The notes below the pieces were generated by a model that ran no database searches, was not told where the DNA came from, and saw only the letters and a program-made list of their open reading frames with translations. A stretch of DNA of 35,123 nt, from positions 1 through 35,123 of IMG/VR virus record IMGVR_UViG_3300044960_000566; one strand, 5' to 3'. This document shows, in pieces, positions 18,333-26,975 of this stretch (position 1 is its first letter; each line of letters begins with the position of its first letter). This DNA is from a virus. Both the position numbers and the translations under genes were made by a program.

Positions 18333-21083
18333 TCACCGCAGGACCTCGACGAAGATCTGCAATCCGATGTTGGTCGTCGAGCCACCGTTGTTCCGCATCC
18401 GGGCGTAGATGCGACCGGTGTTGTCCACCGCGGTCGCCGCGTAGCCGGTGATGTCGATCTCGATCGGGATGGTCGTCCAGCTTCCGCCGAGCGGCGAGGT
18501 CCGGTCGACCCCGTTGATCTCGATGCCCAGCGGCTGCGCGGCGGAGTTGGAGTTCACCCGCACGAATGCCCGCACCACCTGGTCCGCGGCGTGCAGGTTG
18601 ACCATCGAGTACGCGCTGAACCCGCCCGCGCCGACCGACGTGAAGGGGCGCTCCCCGGTGAGCATCACCTTCTGCCGTTGGTAGGCCCGGTGGGGCATGG
18701 TCGCGGCGCGCAGCAGCCGGCGCATGCTCACCGCCCCCGAGCGCGGGCGCTGGCGGAAGGCGACCTGCGTCGCCGTCCGCCCCTCGGCTCCGAACGAGCG
18801 GGTGACCTGCAGGAGCTGGCGGGGCTCGGCGTCCTCGACGCCGATGTCCGGGACGGAGATCCGCAGCCCGTCGCCGGGACGCCAGCGCATGGCCGAGAGT
18901 GTCTCGGACAGCGGCCAGGTGTCGGCCAAGCGCTCCTGCGCGCGCGGGACCCCCCGGAGCTCCTCCCAGGGCGTCGCCCGCAGCGCGAGCTCGGCGTTGA
19001 GCCGCGCCTCCAGGAGCTGGGGGAAGCCGATCTCGGGCGCGTCGACCCGCGCCTCCAGGCCGAAGAGCGCCTCGCGCAGAGCGGGGATGTCGGCCACCTC
19101 CGCCGTCACCTGCGACCCCCGGCCGTCCGGCAGCCCGGCAGCCGATCCGCGCAGCACCACCGCCTGGTCCTCGGCGTCGATCGTGACCCCGGGCGAGAGG
19201 ATCGGATCGGCGCCGTCGGTGTCCTCGACCTCTAGGACGACGTCGGTGTCCCGGCCGACCCGTACCCGGGGCACGAGCCGTCCGGGGAACTCCCCCGACT
19301 CCAGCTGCATCGGCTCGCAGGTGAGCTGGTAGCCGAACTCGCGCGCGGCTCCGTAGACGAGATCGAAGTGGCTCTGTCCCTGGACGCGGTTGTCGTAGCA
19401 GCCGAGGGGGCTGAGACTCGTGCCGGGGACGTTCTGCCAGGTCGACCCGGTGATCGCCCCCCCGCCGGCGTCCGTGTACGAGGCCGGCGGCAGGAACTGC
19501 ATCGCGATCGACTGGGCCCCGCCCGACTCGAAGTATTCGAGGACGAGGGGGTACCAGCCAGCCTCTGCGCCGATACCCGACAGCGTCGCCGGACCGATTG
19601 TCCCGGCGCCCTCGACCCACCCGTCGAGCAGCTGCTCGCCCCATCCCGTCCTGGCGACCCAGAGCCGCGCCCCGTCGTCGACGTTGGTGAGCCGGAACTG
19701 GTAGCTACCGAGGTCCTGGCGCAGGTAGACGGCGCCGAGCCACCGCACCGAGAAGTAGTCGCCCGAGCTGCCCGGCTGGATCGGCGTGAGACCCCCGCCG
19801 GCGGACACGGCCTCCACGCGCTCGCCGTAGTGCTCACGGACCGGGGCCAGGATGCGCGCCCGGCGGTGGGCCGCGCTCAGCCCCTGCAGGTCGCCGTGGT
19901 TGAAGTACCGGCCCAGCAGGCCGCCCGTCGGGTAGTCGCCCGGAAGGACGTAGTTGCCCTTGTCGGCGCCGCGGGCCAGGAAGGGGCGGAGGCGCTCGAC
20001 GACCACGCGCTTGAAGGTGGCGCGGATCCTCCCCGATGGTGGCAACGACCCGGAGACGCGCACCCGCACCTGGTCGGGGGCCGTCGCCCCGAGGTTGGTG
20101 ACCTCGAACTGGCCGACCAGGCGCCCCTGGGCGAAGGCCCGGATCCATCGGCCCTGGCGCTCGAGGACCAGCGTGATCGGGGTGCGCAGGACATTGCCCT
20201 CCGCCTCGGGCACGCTGGCGATCACCCTGAGATCCCCGACCCCGCCGGGGGGAACGTTCGCATCCGTGAGCGCAGCCTGCCCGAGCTCCACCCCGACGCT
20301 GACGTTCTTGCCGCTGCCAGAGTTGCGGGCCTGGAGGTCGGCGCGCACGTGGTCGGTGTAGCCGTCGAACCTCTCCGTCGACACCACTACGGCGGTCATG
20401 CGCCAGTCGTCCGAGCCCACGTCGATCTCTCGGTAGCCGACCCCGTCCTGCTCGGACGAGAAGTTGCACTCCACGCGCACAAGCCGGAGGTCGACGTCGG
20501 AGGAGTTGCCCTGCTCGGGGTCGTCGTGCGTCGTGACGGTGCCGGCCGCGGTCAACCATGTCGAGTTGGTGATCGCCCAGGTGGGCACCCGCGTGTAGGC
20601 CTCGACCACGTCGCGCGGAGCGTGCGTCCAGGTGCGGTCGCCCTCGTAGGTCCGCCGTAGGAGCGCCGAGGCGTCGGGCCCGGAGATCTCCACGCGCCCG
20701 CGGTCGACCTCGATCCGCTGGATGACGCCCACGAACTCCAGGACGTCGTCGCGGTAGATCTCGATGAACTGCATCGAGCGGTCGACGCTGAAGCGCTCGC
20801 GCCAGAGGCCCTTGGAGCCCGCGGCGTTGGGGAAGGTGAGCGAGAACTCGCCCGCGTCTCCCAGGCGCCGGGTGTAGGTGCCCTCGACGAGGTCGTGCGA
20901 GGTCGGAAGGTGCGAGAGCGGCAGCTCGGTGAATCCGTAGGTGCGGCCGAGGATGGTCTGCGTGGCGCCCTCGGACGGCCGCCCGCCGAGGTACGCCTCG
21001 GTCGGGTGGATGTGGCGGATGCGGTGCTCGCGGGCGTCGACGAGCTGGGCCGGGGCGTCGCGGGTTCCGATGGCGGTGCTCAT
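18333..21083 (-). CDS. tail hub/minor tail protein with inserted PA14 domain
   Basis: A 916-residue structural protein. The first ~150 residues (GDAGEFSLTFPNAAG, MQFIEIYRDDVLEFVGVIQR) resemble the Gp37-like tail-hub family of siphoviruses. A beta domain follows (about 200-370), then a PA14 domain at about 388-531: LGRYFNHGDLQG, VRWLGAVYL, FRLTNVDDGARLWV, WYPLVLEYFESGG and MQFLPP. The rest returns to hub-like sequence, and the last 120 residues form another beta sandwich. PA14 domains bind glycans, so adsorption to a host polysaccharide is likely. It is the last tail gene. Confidence 0.75.
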   Translation of the reverse strand: MSTAIGTRDAPAQLVDAREHRIRHIHPTEAYLGGRPSEGATQTILGRTYGFTELPLSHLPTSHDLVEGTYTRRLGDAGEFSLTFPNAAGSKGLWRERFSVDRSMQFIEIYRDDVLEFVGVIQRIEVDRGRVEISGPDASALLRRTYEGDRTWTHAPRDVVEAYTRVPTWAITNSTWLTAAGTVTTHDDPEQGNSSDVDLRLVRVECNFSSEQDGVGYREIDVGSDDWRMTAVVVSTERFDGYTDHVRADLQARNSGSGKNVSVGVELGQAALTDANVPPGGVGDLRVIASVPEAEGNVLRTPITLVLERQGRWIRAFAQGRLVGQFEVTNLGATAPDQVRVRVSGSLPPSGRIRATFKRVVVERLRPFLARGADKGNYVLPGDYPTGGLLGRYFNHGDLQGLSAAHRRARILAPVREHYGERVEAVSAGGGLTPIQPGSSGDYFSVRWLGAVYLRQDLGSYQFRLTNVDDGARLWVARTGWGEQLLDGWVEGAGTIGPATLSGIGAEAGWYPLVLEYFESGGAQSIAMQFLPPASYTDAGGGAITGSTWQNVPGTSLSPLGCYDNRVQGQSHFDLVYGAAREFGYQLTCEPMQLESGEFPGRLVPRVRVGRDTDVVLEVEDTDGADPILSPGVTIDAEDQAVVLRGSAAGLPDGRGSQVTAEVADIPALREALFGLEARVDAPEIGFPQLLEARLNAELALRATPWEELRGVPRAQERLADTWPLSETLSAMRWRPGDGLRISVPDIGVEDAEPRQLLQVTRSFGAEGRTATQVAFRQRPRSGAVSMRRLLRAATMPHRAYQRQKVMLTGERPFTSVGAGGFSAYSMVNLHAADQVVRAFVRVNSNSAAQPLGIEINGVDRTSPLGGSWTTIPIEIDITGYAATAVDNTGRIYARMRNNGGSTTNIGLQIFVEVLR

Positions 21084-21084
21084 C

Positions 21085-23052
21085 TCACCGGCTCACGATC
21101 GTCTGGGGCGAGCGGGAGTCGAAGAGCACCTCCTGCGCCAGGTCGCGGGCGCCGTCGTAGACCGGCGCGGTCGGATCGGTGCGGTCCTCCAGCTTGTGGG
21201 CCTCGATGCGGTCCACGAAGAGCGTGCCGGAGCTGATCCAGGCACGGATCTGGAGCGTGGTGGCGTTGGCGGTGATGTCGCCCAGGTCGAGCCAGACGTA
21301 GGACGTCGAGGTGGTGGTCCTGACCGATCCGGTGGTGGCGCCGGTCTGGGCCCGGATCGAGAGCGTCCCCCCGGCAGAGGTCCGCACCCGGGCGAAGACC
21401 CGGTAGCGGCCGCGGGCGCTGTTGGGCCAGGTGGCGCGGGTGACGTGGTCGGCCTCCGAAGTGCGGGTCGCCTGGGTGGTCGTGCCGCCGGAGGCGTTGG
21501 CGTCGGAGGTGCTGCTCGTCCCGGAGGCGGCGGTCATCGACTCCGCCTCCATGACCTGGTCGGTCATCGCGGAGTGGACGCCGATCTGGGCGGACATGTA
21601 CCCGGCGCTCGACAGGTACGGGCCGATGACGTTGCGGGCCGTGCCGTACGGCTCGGTGGCGCCCGCGCGCCACAGGCTGGCCGCGGACTGGAGCACCGCC
21701 AGGGTCAGCGCGAACGACTCCCCCTGGCGCAGGAGGCAGGCCAGGTTCTCACCGGTGAACGTCGCCGCGCCGACGTTCGCTCCGGTGCCGTAGCTCGCCG
21801 AGAAGAGCGCCGAGCCCGTGCCGGCGGTCGAGACGTTCACGCCCGCTCCGGAGGCGTCGATCTTGCAGACCGAGGTGTTGGGAGGGACGGTCGAGATCGC
21901 GACGACGATCGTCGCACCCGCCGCCGTGCCGTCCGCGCGCAGCGCCGGGTAGACCTCGATGCGCGGCCCGCGCCAGCCGCGCTGGAGGGTGAGGTAGACC
22001 TCCTCGCGCGATGAGGCGTCGGCGGCCCGGCGCAGTACGACCCGCACGACCGCGCGGTCGGGGGCCCACTCGACGACCGCGGCCGACACCAGCGTGTCGC
22101 AGAAGCCCTGCGTGGCGCCCAGGCGCTCGATGATGACCTTGCCCGTCTCGGTCCAGACCGAGCCGGTCCAGACGTCGATCGCGAAGCCGGGGGTGTTGGC
22201 CGAAGACCACCTGATTCGAGTCAGGGCGTTGTCGAGCACCGGGACGTCACCCGCGGTGAGCGGCTGGTCGGGGCCGTAGACCTCCTCCCAGGCCGGGTCG
22301 GGCCCGCCCGATGGCGCGGTGATGACCCCGCGGCGGTCGTAGAGGACCACGTCGCCCCTGTTCCGGTCGGCGGCCGCCTGCTCGAACGATGCGACCGCCA
22401 GGTCGAGCGTGTTGGGCGGGGCGGGGCCGATGAGCGCCCGCAGGAGCGCGCCGCCATGGCCGGGGCGGGATCCCGTGATCGCGATCGGCAGGCCGAACGG
22501 AGGCGGGATGTAATCGGTAACGACGTCCGAGACGCTCGACGGCAGCCACGCCAGCTGGAGTGCGGAGAGCGTCCCGAACCCGGTGTCGTAGATCCGCTTG
22601 AGGGTGTCTCGGGGAGTCGTGGCCAGCCGCCGGTCGCGCAGGTGTACCTCGATCGCCCGGCGGTGGGTGCGGGGACGGCCGAGGAGCGCGAGTTCCAGAC
22701 CGGTGAAGCGCCAGAAGGCCGAGGCGAGCGCGCCCTCGCCGGCGACGTCGAAGGTCGCCCCGCCCGGCACGTACCAGCCGTCCTGCTCGGGGTCCTCACT
22801 CCAGGCGACGTAGAGCCCCTGCGCCCGCGCGGTCAGGTTGTTGAGCAGCGCCCGCAGCTGCCGGCGCACGCGCTGGCGGTCGGCGGCCGTGTCCCCGGCG
22901 GCGGCCGGGAAGGATGTGAGTCCGGCCGAGACGGAGAGGCCCTGGCGGCCGCCTGGGACCGGTGTGGCACCGACGCGCGCGATCGGCTCGCCGACCGCCT
23001 CGGGGAACGCTTCCGGGTCGTCGAGCGCCAGCCGACCGATCACGAGGCCCAC
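21085..23052 (-). CDS. distal tail-type protein with C-terminal carbohydrate-binding sandwich
   Basis: A 655-residue protein directly after the tape measure, where the distal tail (Dit) or upper baseplate protein sits. The N-terminal 180 residues look Dit-like (NLTARAQGLYVAWSEDPEQD, FWRFTGLELALLG). The middle is rich in beta strands. Residues about 500-620 form a CBM6/35-like fold, opening VMEAESMTAA and continuing GRYRVFARVRTSAGG, SYVWLDLGDI and SGTLFVDRIEA. It probably holds the hub and touches cell-surface sugar. Only two bases separate it from each neighbour. Confidence 0.65.
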   Translation of the reverse strand: MGLVIGRLALDDPEAFPEAVGEPIARVGATPVPGGRQGLSVSAGLTSFPAAAGDTAADRQRVRRQLRALLNNLTARAQGLYVAWSEDPEQDGWYVPGGATFDVAGEGALASAFWRFTGLELALLGRPRTHRRAIEVHLRDRRLATTPRDTLKRIYDTGFGTLSALQLAWLPSSVSDVVTDYIPPPFGLPIAITGSRPGHGGALLRALIGPAPPNTLDLAVASFEQAAADRNRGDVVLYDRRGVITAPSGGPDPAWEEVYGPDQPLTAGDVPVLDNALTRIRWSSANTPGFAIDVWTGSVWTETGKVIIERLGATQGFCDTLVSAAVVEWAPDRAVVRVVLRRAADASSREEVYLTLQRGWRGPRIEVYPALRADGTAAGATIVVAISTVPPNTSVCKIDASGAGVNVSTAGTGSALFSASYGTGANVGAATFTGENLACLLRQGESFALTLAVLQSAASLWRAGATEPYGTARNVIGPYLSSAGYMSAQIGVHSAMTDQVMEAESMTAASGTSSTSDANASGGTTTQATRTSEADHVTRATWPNSARGRYRVFARVRTSAGGTLSIRAQTGATTGSVRTTTSTSYVWLDLGDITANATTLQIRAWISSGTLFVDRIEAHKLEDRTDPTAPVYDGARDLAQEVLFDSRSPQTIVSR

Positions 23053-23054
23053 CG

Positions 23055-26000
23055 CTACACCTCCATCCCGACCAGGCGGTCTGAGCTCGGCGGCGCCAGC
23101 GAGCGCAACACGTAGTCCTGGCCGCGGTAGCCGAAGACGACCGAACCGCCGAAGGTGCGGTTGAGGTCCTTGAGGGCCTCGGTGTTCTCGTTGATCGCCT
23201 TGATCTGCTCCTCGATGCTCTCGCGCTGCTGGCGCGCGGACAGGTACGCGCGGGCCGCGTCAGCGATGCGGCGCGGGTCGCCTGAGGCGAGCGCGGCCTC
23301 GTAGTCCCGGCGGGCGAGGTCCTCGATCGTGCGGGCGGCGGAGAGGTCGTCCTCCAGGCCGGGCGTGAGGGCGGCCTGCGCGAGCGCCGCCTCGGCGAAG
23401 TCGGCCTCTGTGGGCGGGCCCTCGCCGTCCCCCCCGGCGAAGTTCTCCTCGTACTGCTCCTGGGCGATCTCCTCGTTCAGCTCCTTGAGCTCGTCGATGA
23501 GCTCGGCCCGGATCTCGATGAGCTCGTCGCGCTCGCGGCGGTTCTGCCGCATCGCCGCTCGGATGCGGTTGAGGGCCTGTCGCCGCGCGGCGGGGTCTCC
23601 ACCGCCCTTACCGACCCGCTTGAGATCGGCGCGCAGCTTGGCCCAGCGCTTGGCGAGGCGCTGAAGCGCCGCATTCACACGGCGGATGTCGGCCCGCAGG
23701 AGCTGACCCTGCTTGGCGCGCTCGGCCGCCTGCTCATCCGCCGCGACCTGGTCGGGCGGCTTCCCCGCCGCGCGTGCCCGCCGGGCGGCGGCGCGTCCTG
23801 CGGCGCGGACCGCGCGCTCGCCGCGGGCGGACGAGGTGCCCAGGCGGGCGCCCACCGCGGCCGAGACGTCGGCGCCGGCCTGGAGGACTCGGTTGACGAT
23901 GCCCTTGGCGCCCGAGGAGATGCCCGCACCCCGGATCGTCTGAGCGAGCCGTTCGCGAGGGCTCAGCTGGGGTGCGCGCTCCTGCGAGGGCGTGAAGTGT
24001 CCGTCATCGCCACCCTTGGAGCCCGGCTTCCCCGCCGGGGCCCGGACGATCGAGTGCAGCGCCGACAGGCTCGTGGAGCCGAGGTGCAAGTGCGGGCCGC
24101 CGTTCACGCCCTCACCCAGGTAGCCGAGCACCTCGCCGGCGCCGACGCTCTGGCCGGGTCGCACCGCTACCGACTTCAGGTGTTTGTAGTAGAGCTGGAT
24201 GCCCTTGGTGCTTAGGTAGACAGCGTGGCCCCAGAAGCGCGGGTCCGACTGAAACGGGCGCACGGCCCCGATCACGCCGGGCCCGGCCGCCACGACCGGC
24301 ATGCCGTCGCGCCCCATCAGGTCGTACGCCGCGTCCGACTGCCAGTTGTTGGGTGGCGCGGTGTAGGAGTGCGTGCCCTGCCCGGGCCCGCCGCCCAGGC
24401 GTGCCCCCGGCGCGGGGTGCACCCAGCCGCCGCTGGCGAACGCCGCCCCGTCGCCGCCGACGATGCCGCCAGTCGCCCGCAGAGCGCCCATGATGCGGTC
24501 GATGCCGACGATCCGCTGCTGGCTCGGGTTGAGGACGACCTCGCCCGCATGGGCGACGATCGGCACCGCCTGGCCGCGGCGGCCGGGGACGGTCCCGCCG
24601 CGGTCGAGTACCGCTCCGATGGGCCCGAGCGCGTCGAGGATTGCCCGGCCCACTCCTCCACCCCCGCGGCCTGGGATCGCGTCGAGGATCGCATCGCGCA
24701 CCGCGTCCCTGATCTCTCCGGCGATCGACTTGATCCCCGAGACGATGCCGCGGACGATGGCTCGGCCCATTCGCCGCACCGCGTCGAGCGCACGACCAGC
24801 GAGCCCACCGATCTTGCTGATCCCATCCATGACGCGATCTCTCAGCGATGCACCCAGCCCGCGCAGCCCGTTGAGGATGCCCTCAGCGATGCGTTTGCCG
24901 ATTGTCAGTGCAATCGACGCGGCGGCCTGGGGGATCGTTCGGAGGAAGTCAAGAACGCCCTCAAGGTTCGTCCGAGCGATCGTCTTGATCGCACCCCATG
25001 CCCGTCCCCAATCGCCGCGCAGGAGCGCCATCGCAAACGCGACCAACTCCCTGATGGTGATCATCATCCGTTCTATCGTGCGGCCGACGAAGCGGGCTAC
25101 TGCGCTGATCTCGTCGCCGAACTCGCCCCAGAGTCGCCGAGCGCCGGCGACCACCGTGCGCACCGTCGGGACGACGTTGGCATCCATCCACCTGACGACG
25201 TCGGAGATAACTACCCGCACGTCACGGAACGCCGCGGCGGTCGTGTCACGGAACGCGGGCCAGTTTCGTTGCGCCCACTGGGCGACATCGTTGACCACGC
25301 GGAGGGTCTGGACCATCAGCGGAAGAAACACACGTCCGATCTGAGCGGAGAGGTCGGCCATCTGGGCCTTCGCGATCCGCTGGGCATTCGCCATCCCATC
25401 CGCGGTGCGGGCGAAGTCGCCCTGCTGGTCGGCGGTGTCCTTCAGGAGCAGCGAGTAGCGGGCCTGGATCTTCTGCTGCTCGGTCAGCTCGGCTCCGGTC
25501 TCGGCGATGCCGACCTTGTAGGCGTGCTGCTTCACGCGGGTCTCGGTCAGCACGGCCCCGAAGCGCTTCAGCGGCTCCGACTCCCCCGAGAGGCCGGAGC
25601 GGATGCGGTCGAGCATCTCGGTCGGGTCCTCGTTGTTGAACGAGGCCATGTCCGACGCGAGCTGGACCATCTCGCGGCTCATCTCGGCGGCGCGCTTCGG
25701 CGCGACGCCCATCGGCTTCAGCATCGCGCCGATCGAGGCCGCGTTCTCCAGCGCGGCCGCCTTCGACATGCCGAGCGAAGTGGCCGCCGTGCTGGCCCAC
25801 TTCTCCATCGCGGGCCCGGCGGCCTCGAAGGTCTCCCGGCTCTTGTTGACCGACTCCTCCAGGTCGGAGGCGGCCCGGGTGGCCTTGACGGCACCGGCCG
25901 CGAAGCCGGCGCCAGCGGCGGCGCCGGCCAGGGCTGCGCCTCTCGCAAGGCGGCCCATGCCGCGGCGAAGTCGGTCTGAGGACTTCTCCAGGCCGGCCAT

Positions 26001-26081
26001 GTCCCTGTCGACCTGCCGGAAGGCGCGCGAGAGGGACTTCGGGTCCCCGGTGATGCGGACGCTCAGCTCGCGAGTGCTCAC
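23055..26081 (-). CDS. tape measure protein with embedded M23-like domain
   Basis: The 1008-residue protein that sets tail length. Residues 1-250 are the tape-measure domain (LSVRITGDPKSLSRAFRQVD, AAGAGFAAGAVKATRAASDL, LTEQQKIQARYSLLLKDTAD). Then come amphipathic helices, a Gly-rich part, an M23/LytM-like fold at about 575-670, and a long coiled coil (670-960). In the M23-like part GPHLHLG keeps the HxH zinc pair, but the first motif reads SDAAYDL, so the usual leading His is Asp; enzyme activity is therefore uncertain. GTG at 26081 overlaps the chaperone stop (GTGA). About 490 bases in the middle look lower in GC. Confidence 0.85.
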   Translation of the reverse strand: MSTRELSVRITGDPKSLSRAFRQVDRDMAGLEKSSDRLRRGMGRLARGAALAGAAAGAGFAAGAVKATRAASDLEESVNKSRETFEAAGPAMEKWASTAATSLGMSKAAALENAASIGAMLKPMGVAPKRAAEMSREMVQLASDMASFNNEDPTEMLDRIRSGLSGESEPLKRFGAVLTETRVKQHAYKVGIAETGAELTEQQKIQARYSLLLKDTADQQGDFARTADGMANAQRIAKAQMADLSAQIGRVFLPLMVQTLRVVNDVAQWAQRNWPAFRDTTAAAFRDVRVVISDVVRWMDANVVPTVRTVVAGARRLWGEFGDEISAVARFVGRTIERMMITIRELVAFAMALLRGDWGRAWGAIKTIARTNLEGVLDFLRTIPQAAASIALTIGKRIAEGILNGLRGLGASLRDRVMDGISKIGGLAGRALDAVRRMGRAIVRGIVSGIKSIAGEIRDAVRDAILDAIPGRGGGGVGRAILDALGPIGAVLDRGGTVPGRRGQAVPIVAHAGEVVLNPSQQRIVGIDRIMGALRATGGIVGGDGAAFASGGWVHPAPGARLGGGPGQGTHSYTAPPNNWQSDAAYDLMGRDGMPVVAAGPGVIGAVRPFQSDPRFWGHAVYLSTKGIQLYYKHLKSVAVRPGQSVGAGEVLGYLGEGVNGGPHLHLGSTSLSALHSIVRAPAGKPGSKGGDDGHFTPSQERAPQLSPRERLAQTIRGAGISSGAKGIVNRVLQAGADVSAAVGARLGTSSARGERAVRAAGRAAARRARAAGKPPDQVAADEQAAERAKQGQLLRADIRRVNAALQRLAKRWAKLRADLKRVGKGGGDPAARRQALNRIRAAMRQNRRERDELIEIRAELIDELKELNEEIAQEQYEENFAGGDGEGPPTEADFAEAALAQAALTPGLEDDLSAARTIEDLARRDYEAALASGDPRRIADAARAYLSARQQRESIEEQIKAINENTEALKDLNRTFGGSVVFGYRGQDYVLRSLAPPSSDRLVGMEV

Positions 26082-26547
26082 TCAGCGGCTCGCTTCATGT
26101 TCTCGGCGTCGGCCACGATCGCGTCCCACTCGTCAGGCATGAGGTCTGGGATCTCCCAGGGCTTCAGGCCGTAGACGCGCGCGAGCGCCGGGTGCCACTG
26201 CTCCCGGCCCTGGAGGTCCGGCGCTGTGGCGCGGCCGCGGGCTCGGCGCCCTCCGAGGAGCCCGCGGCGTCGGCCGGGGGGATCTCCTCGTCCTCCTCGT
26301 CGCGGATCTCGATGGTGCCCTCGCCGACCGGGAGGTCGAGCAGGTCCTCGACGTCGACCTCCTTCCCCGCCCGGCGCATGGCGATGACCGCCAGGACGAG
26401 GACGAGCTCGACGTCGCCGGCGTCGAGTGCCTCCTCGACCTCGCCGGCGCGCAGGCCGGTCACCTGCTTGACCAGGCCGAACTCGCGCCCGGTGAGCTGG
26501 TCCGGGAACGCATAGGCCTCGCCCTGAACCACGATCTTTCCCGCCAT
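26078..26547 (-). CDS. tail assembly chaperone, -1 frameshift fusion (GT)
   Basis: The long product made when ribosomes slip back one base at C CCC CCG (26275-26281). It shares the first ~90 residues with the short chaperone, then continues in the other frame, ending EQWHPALARVYGLKPWEIPD and LMPDEWDAIVADAENMKRAAE: the typical T extension that binds tape measure. Stop at 26078 overlaps the tape measure start. The coordinates span both frames and cannot be translated straight through. Confidence 0.7.
26164..26547 (-). CDS. tail assembly chaperone, short form (G)
   Basis: A 127-residue chaperone that coats the tape measure during tail assembly. The core (FPDQLTGREFGLVKQVTGLR, VELVLVLAVIAMRRAGKEVD) is the usual helical bundle, followed by an acidic tail (IRDEEDEEIPPADAAG) and a basic, non-conserved end read only when no shift occurs. 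It lies between the gp10-like gene and tape measure, its standard place. ATG at 26547. Confidence 0.75.
   Translation of the reverse strand: MAGKIVVQGEAYAFPDQLTGREFGLVKQVTGLRAGEVEEALDAGDVELVLVLAVIAMRRAGKEVDVEDLLDLPVGEGTIEIRDEEDEEIPPADAAGSSEGAEPAAAPQRRTSRAGSSGTRRSRASTA
26275..26281 (-). other. -1 slippery heptamer C CCC CCG
   Basis: In the zero frame the codons are ATC CCC CCG GCC, so the heptamer matches X XXY YYZ. Slipping one base back joins the short chaperone frame to the conserved T frame. It is the best candidate shift point in the overlap of the two frames. A GC-rich stem downstream is likely in this sequence but was not folded. Confidence 0.65.
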
Positions 26548-26550
26548 CTG

Positions 26551-26967
26551 TCATCCCTCCCAGGTGTCGCCGATCTTGTCGAGCAGGCGCTCCAGGGCCC
26601 GCTCGACCTCTGCCTGCTTGGCGGCGAGCGCCGGCCGCAGGAAGGGCCGGTTGCGGTCGCCGTACTCGTAGCGGCGCGGGTAGCGGTAGCCCTGCGGCCA
26701 CGCCGCGCTGCGCTGGGTCACGTTGGCCACCACGAGCGCGACGTCTCCGCGCACCCGCGGACGGATCGCGTCGGCCAGCCGCTTGCGGGGGCGCCGACCG
26801 GGAGGGATCGGCCGGCTCCCCCGCGGCGCCCGGCGCCGGGCCTCGGCGGCCACGATCTCGGCCGCATCGCGCAGGGCGTCCGTGATGCCCTGCCCCAGCT
26901 GCACGTCGATGCGGCGCAGATCGCGCCGGAACTCGCGCAGGCCCTCGATGTAGACCTGTCCCTCCAC
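26551..26967 (-). CDS. HK97 gp10-like head-tail or tail-completion protein
   Basis: A 138-residue structural protein; residues 1-60 read VYIEGLREFRRDLRRIDVQL and LRDAAEIVAAEARRRAPRGS, typical of the gp10-like family (a minor tail component or head-tail joining protein). The middle has a conserved-looking aromatic stretch (WPQGYRYPRRYEYGDRNRPF), and the end is a helix. GTG at 26967. Usually this gene precedes the tail terminator; here it lies after the major tail gene. Confidence 0.65.
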   Translation of the reverse strand: MEGQVYIEGLREFRRDLRRIDVQLGQGITDALRDAAEIVAAEARRRAPRGSRPIPPGRRPRKRLADAIRPRVRGDVALVVANVTQRSAAWPQGYRYPRRYEYGDRNRPFLRPALAAKQAEVERALERLLDKIGDTWEG

Positions 26968-26975
26968 GCGCGGTG

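Noticed and set aside
18099-20660. Long plus-strand frames opposite the tail hub gene
   Set aside because: Low-complexity Arg/Ala/Gly translation typical of antisense frames in GC-rich DNA.
26078-26701. Independent 207-residue gene in the tail chaperone region
   Set aside because: Only its last ~60 residues are protein-like; these are the T extension reached by frameshift.
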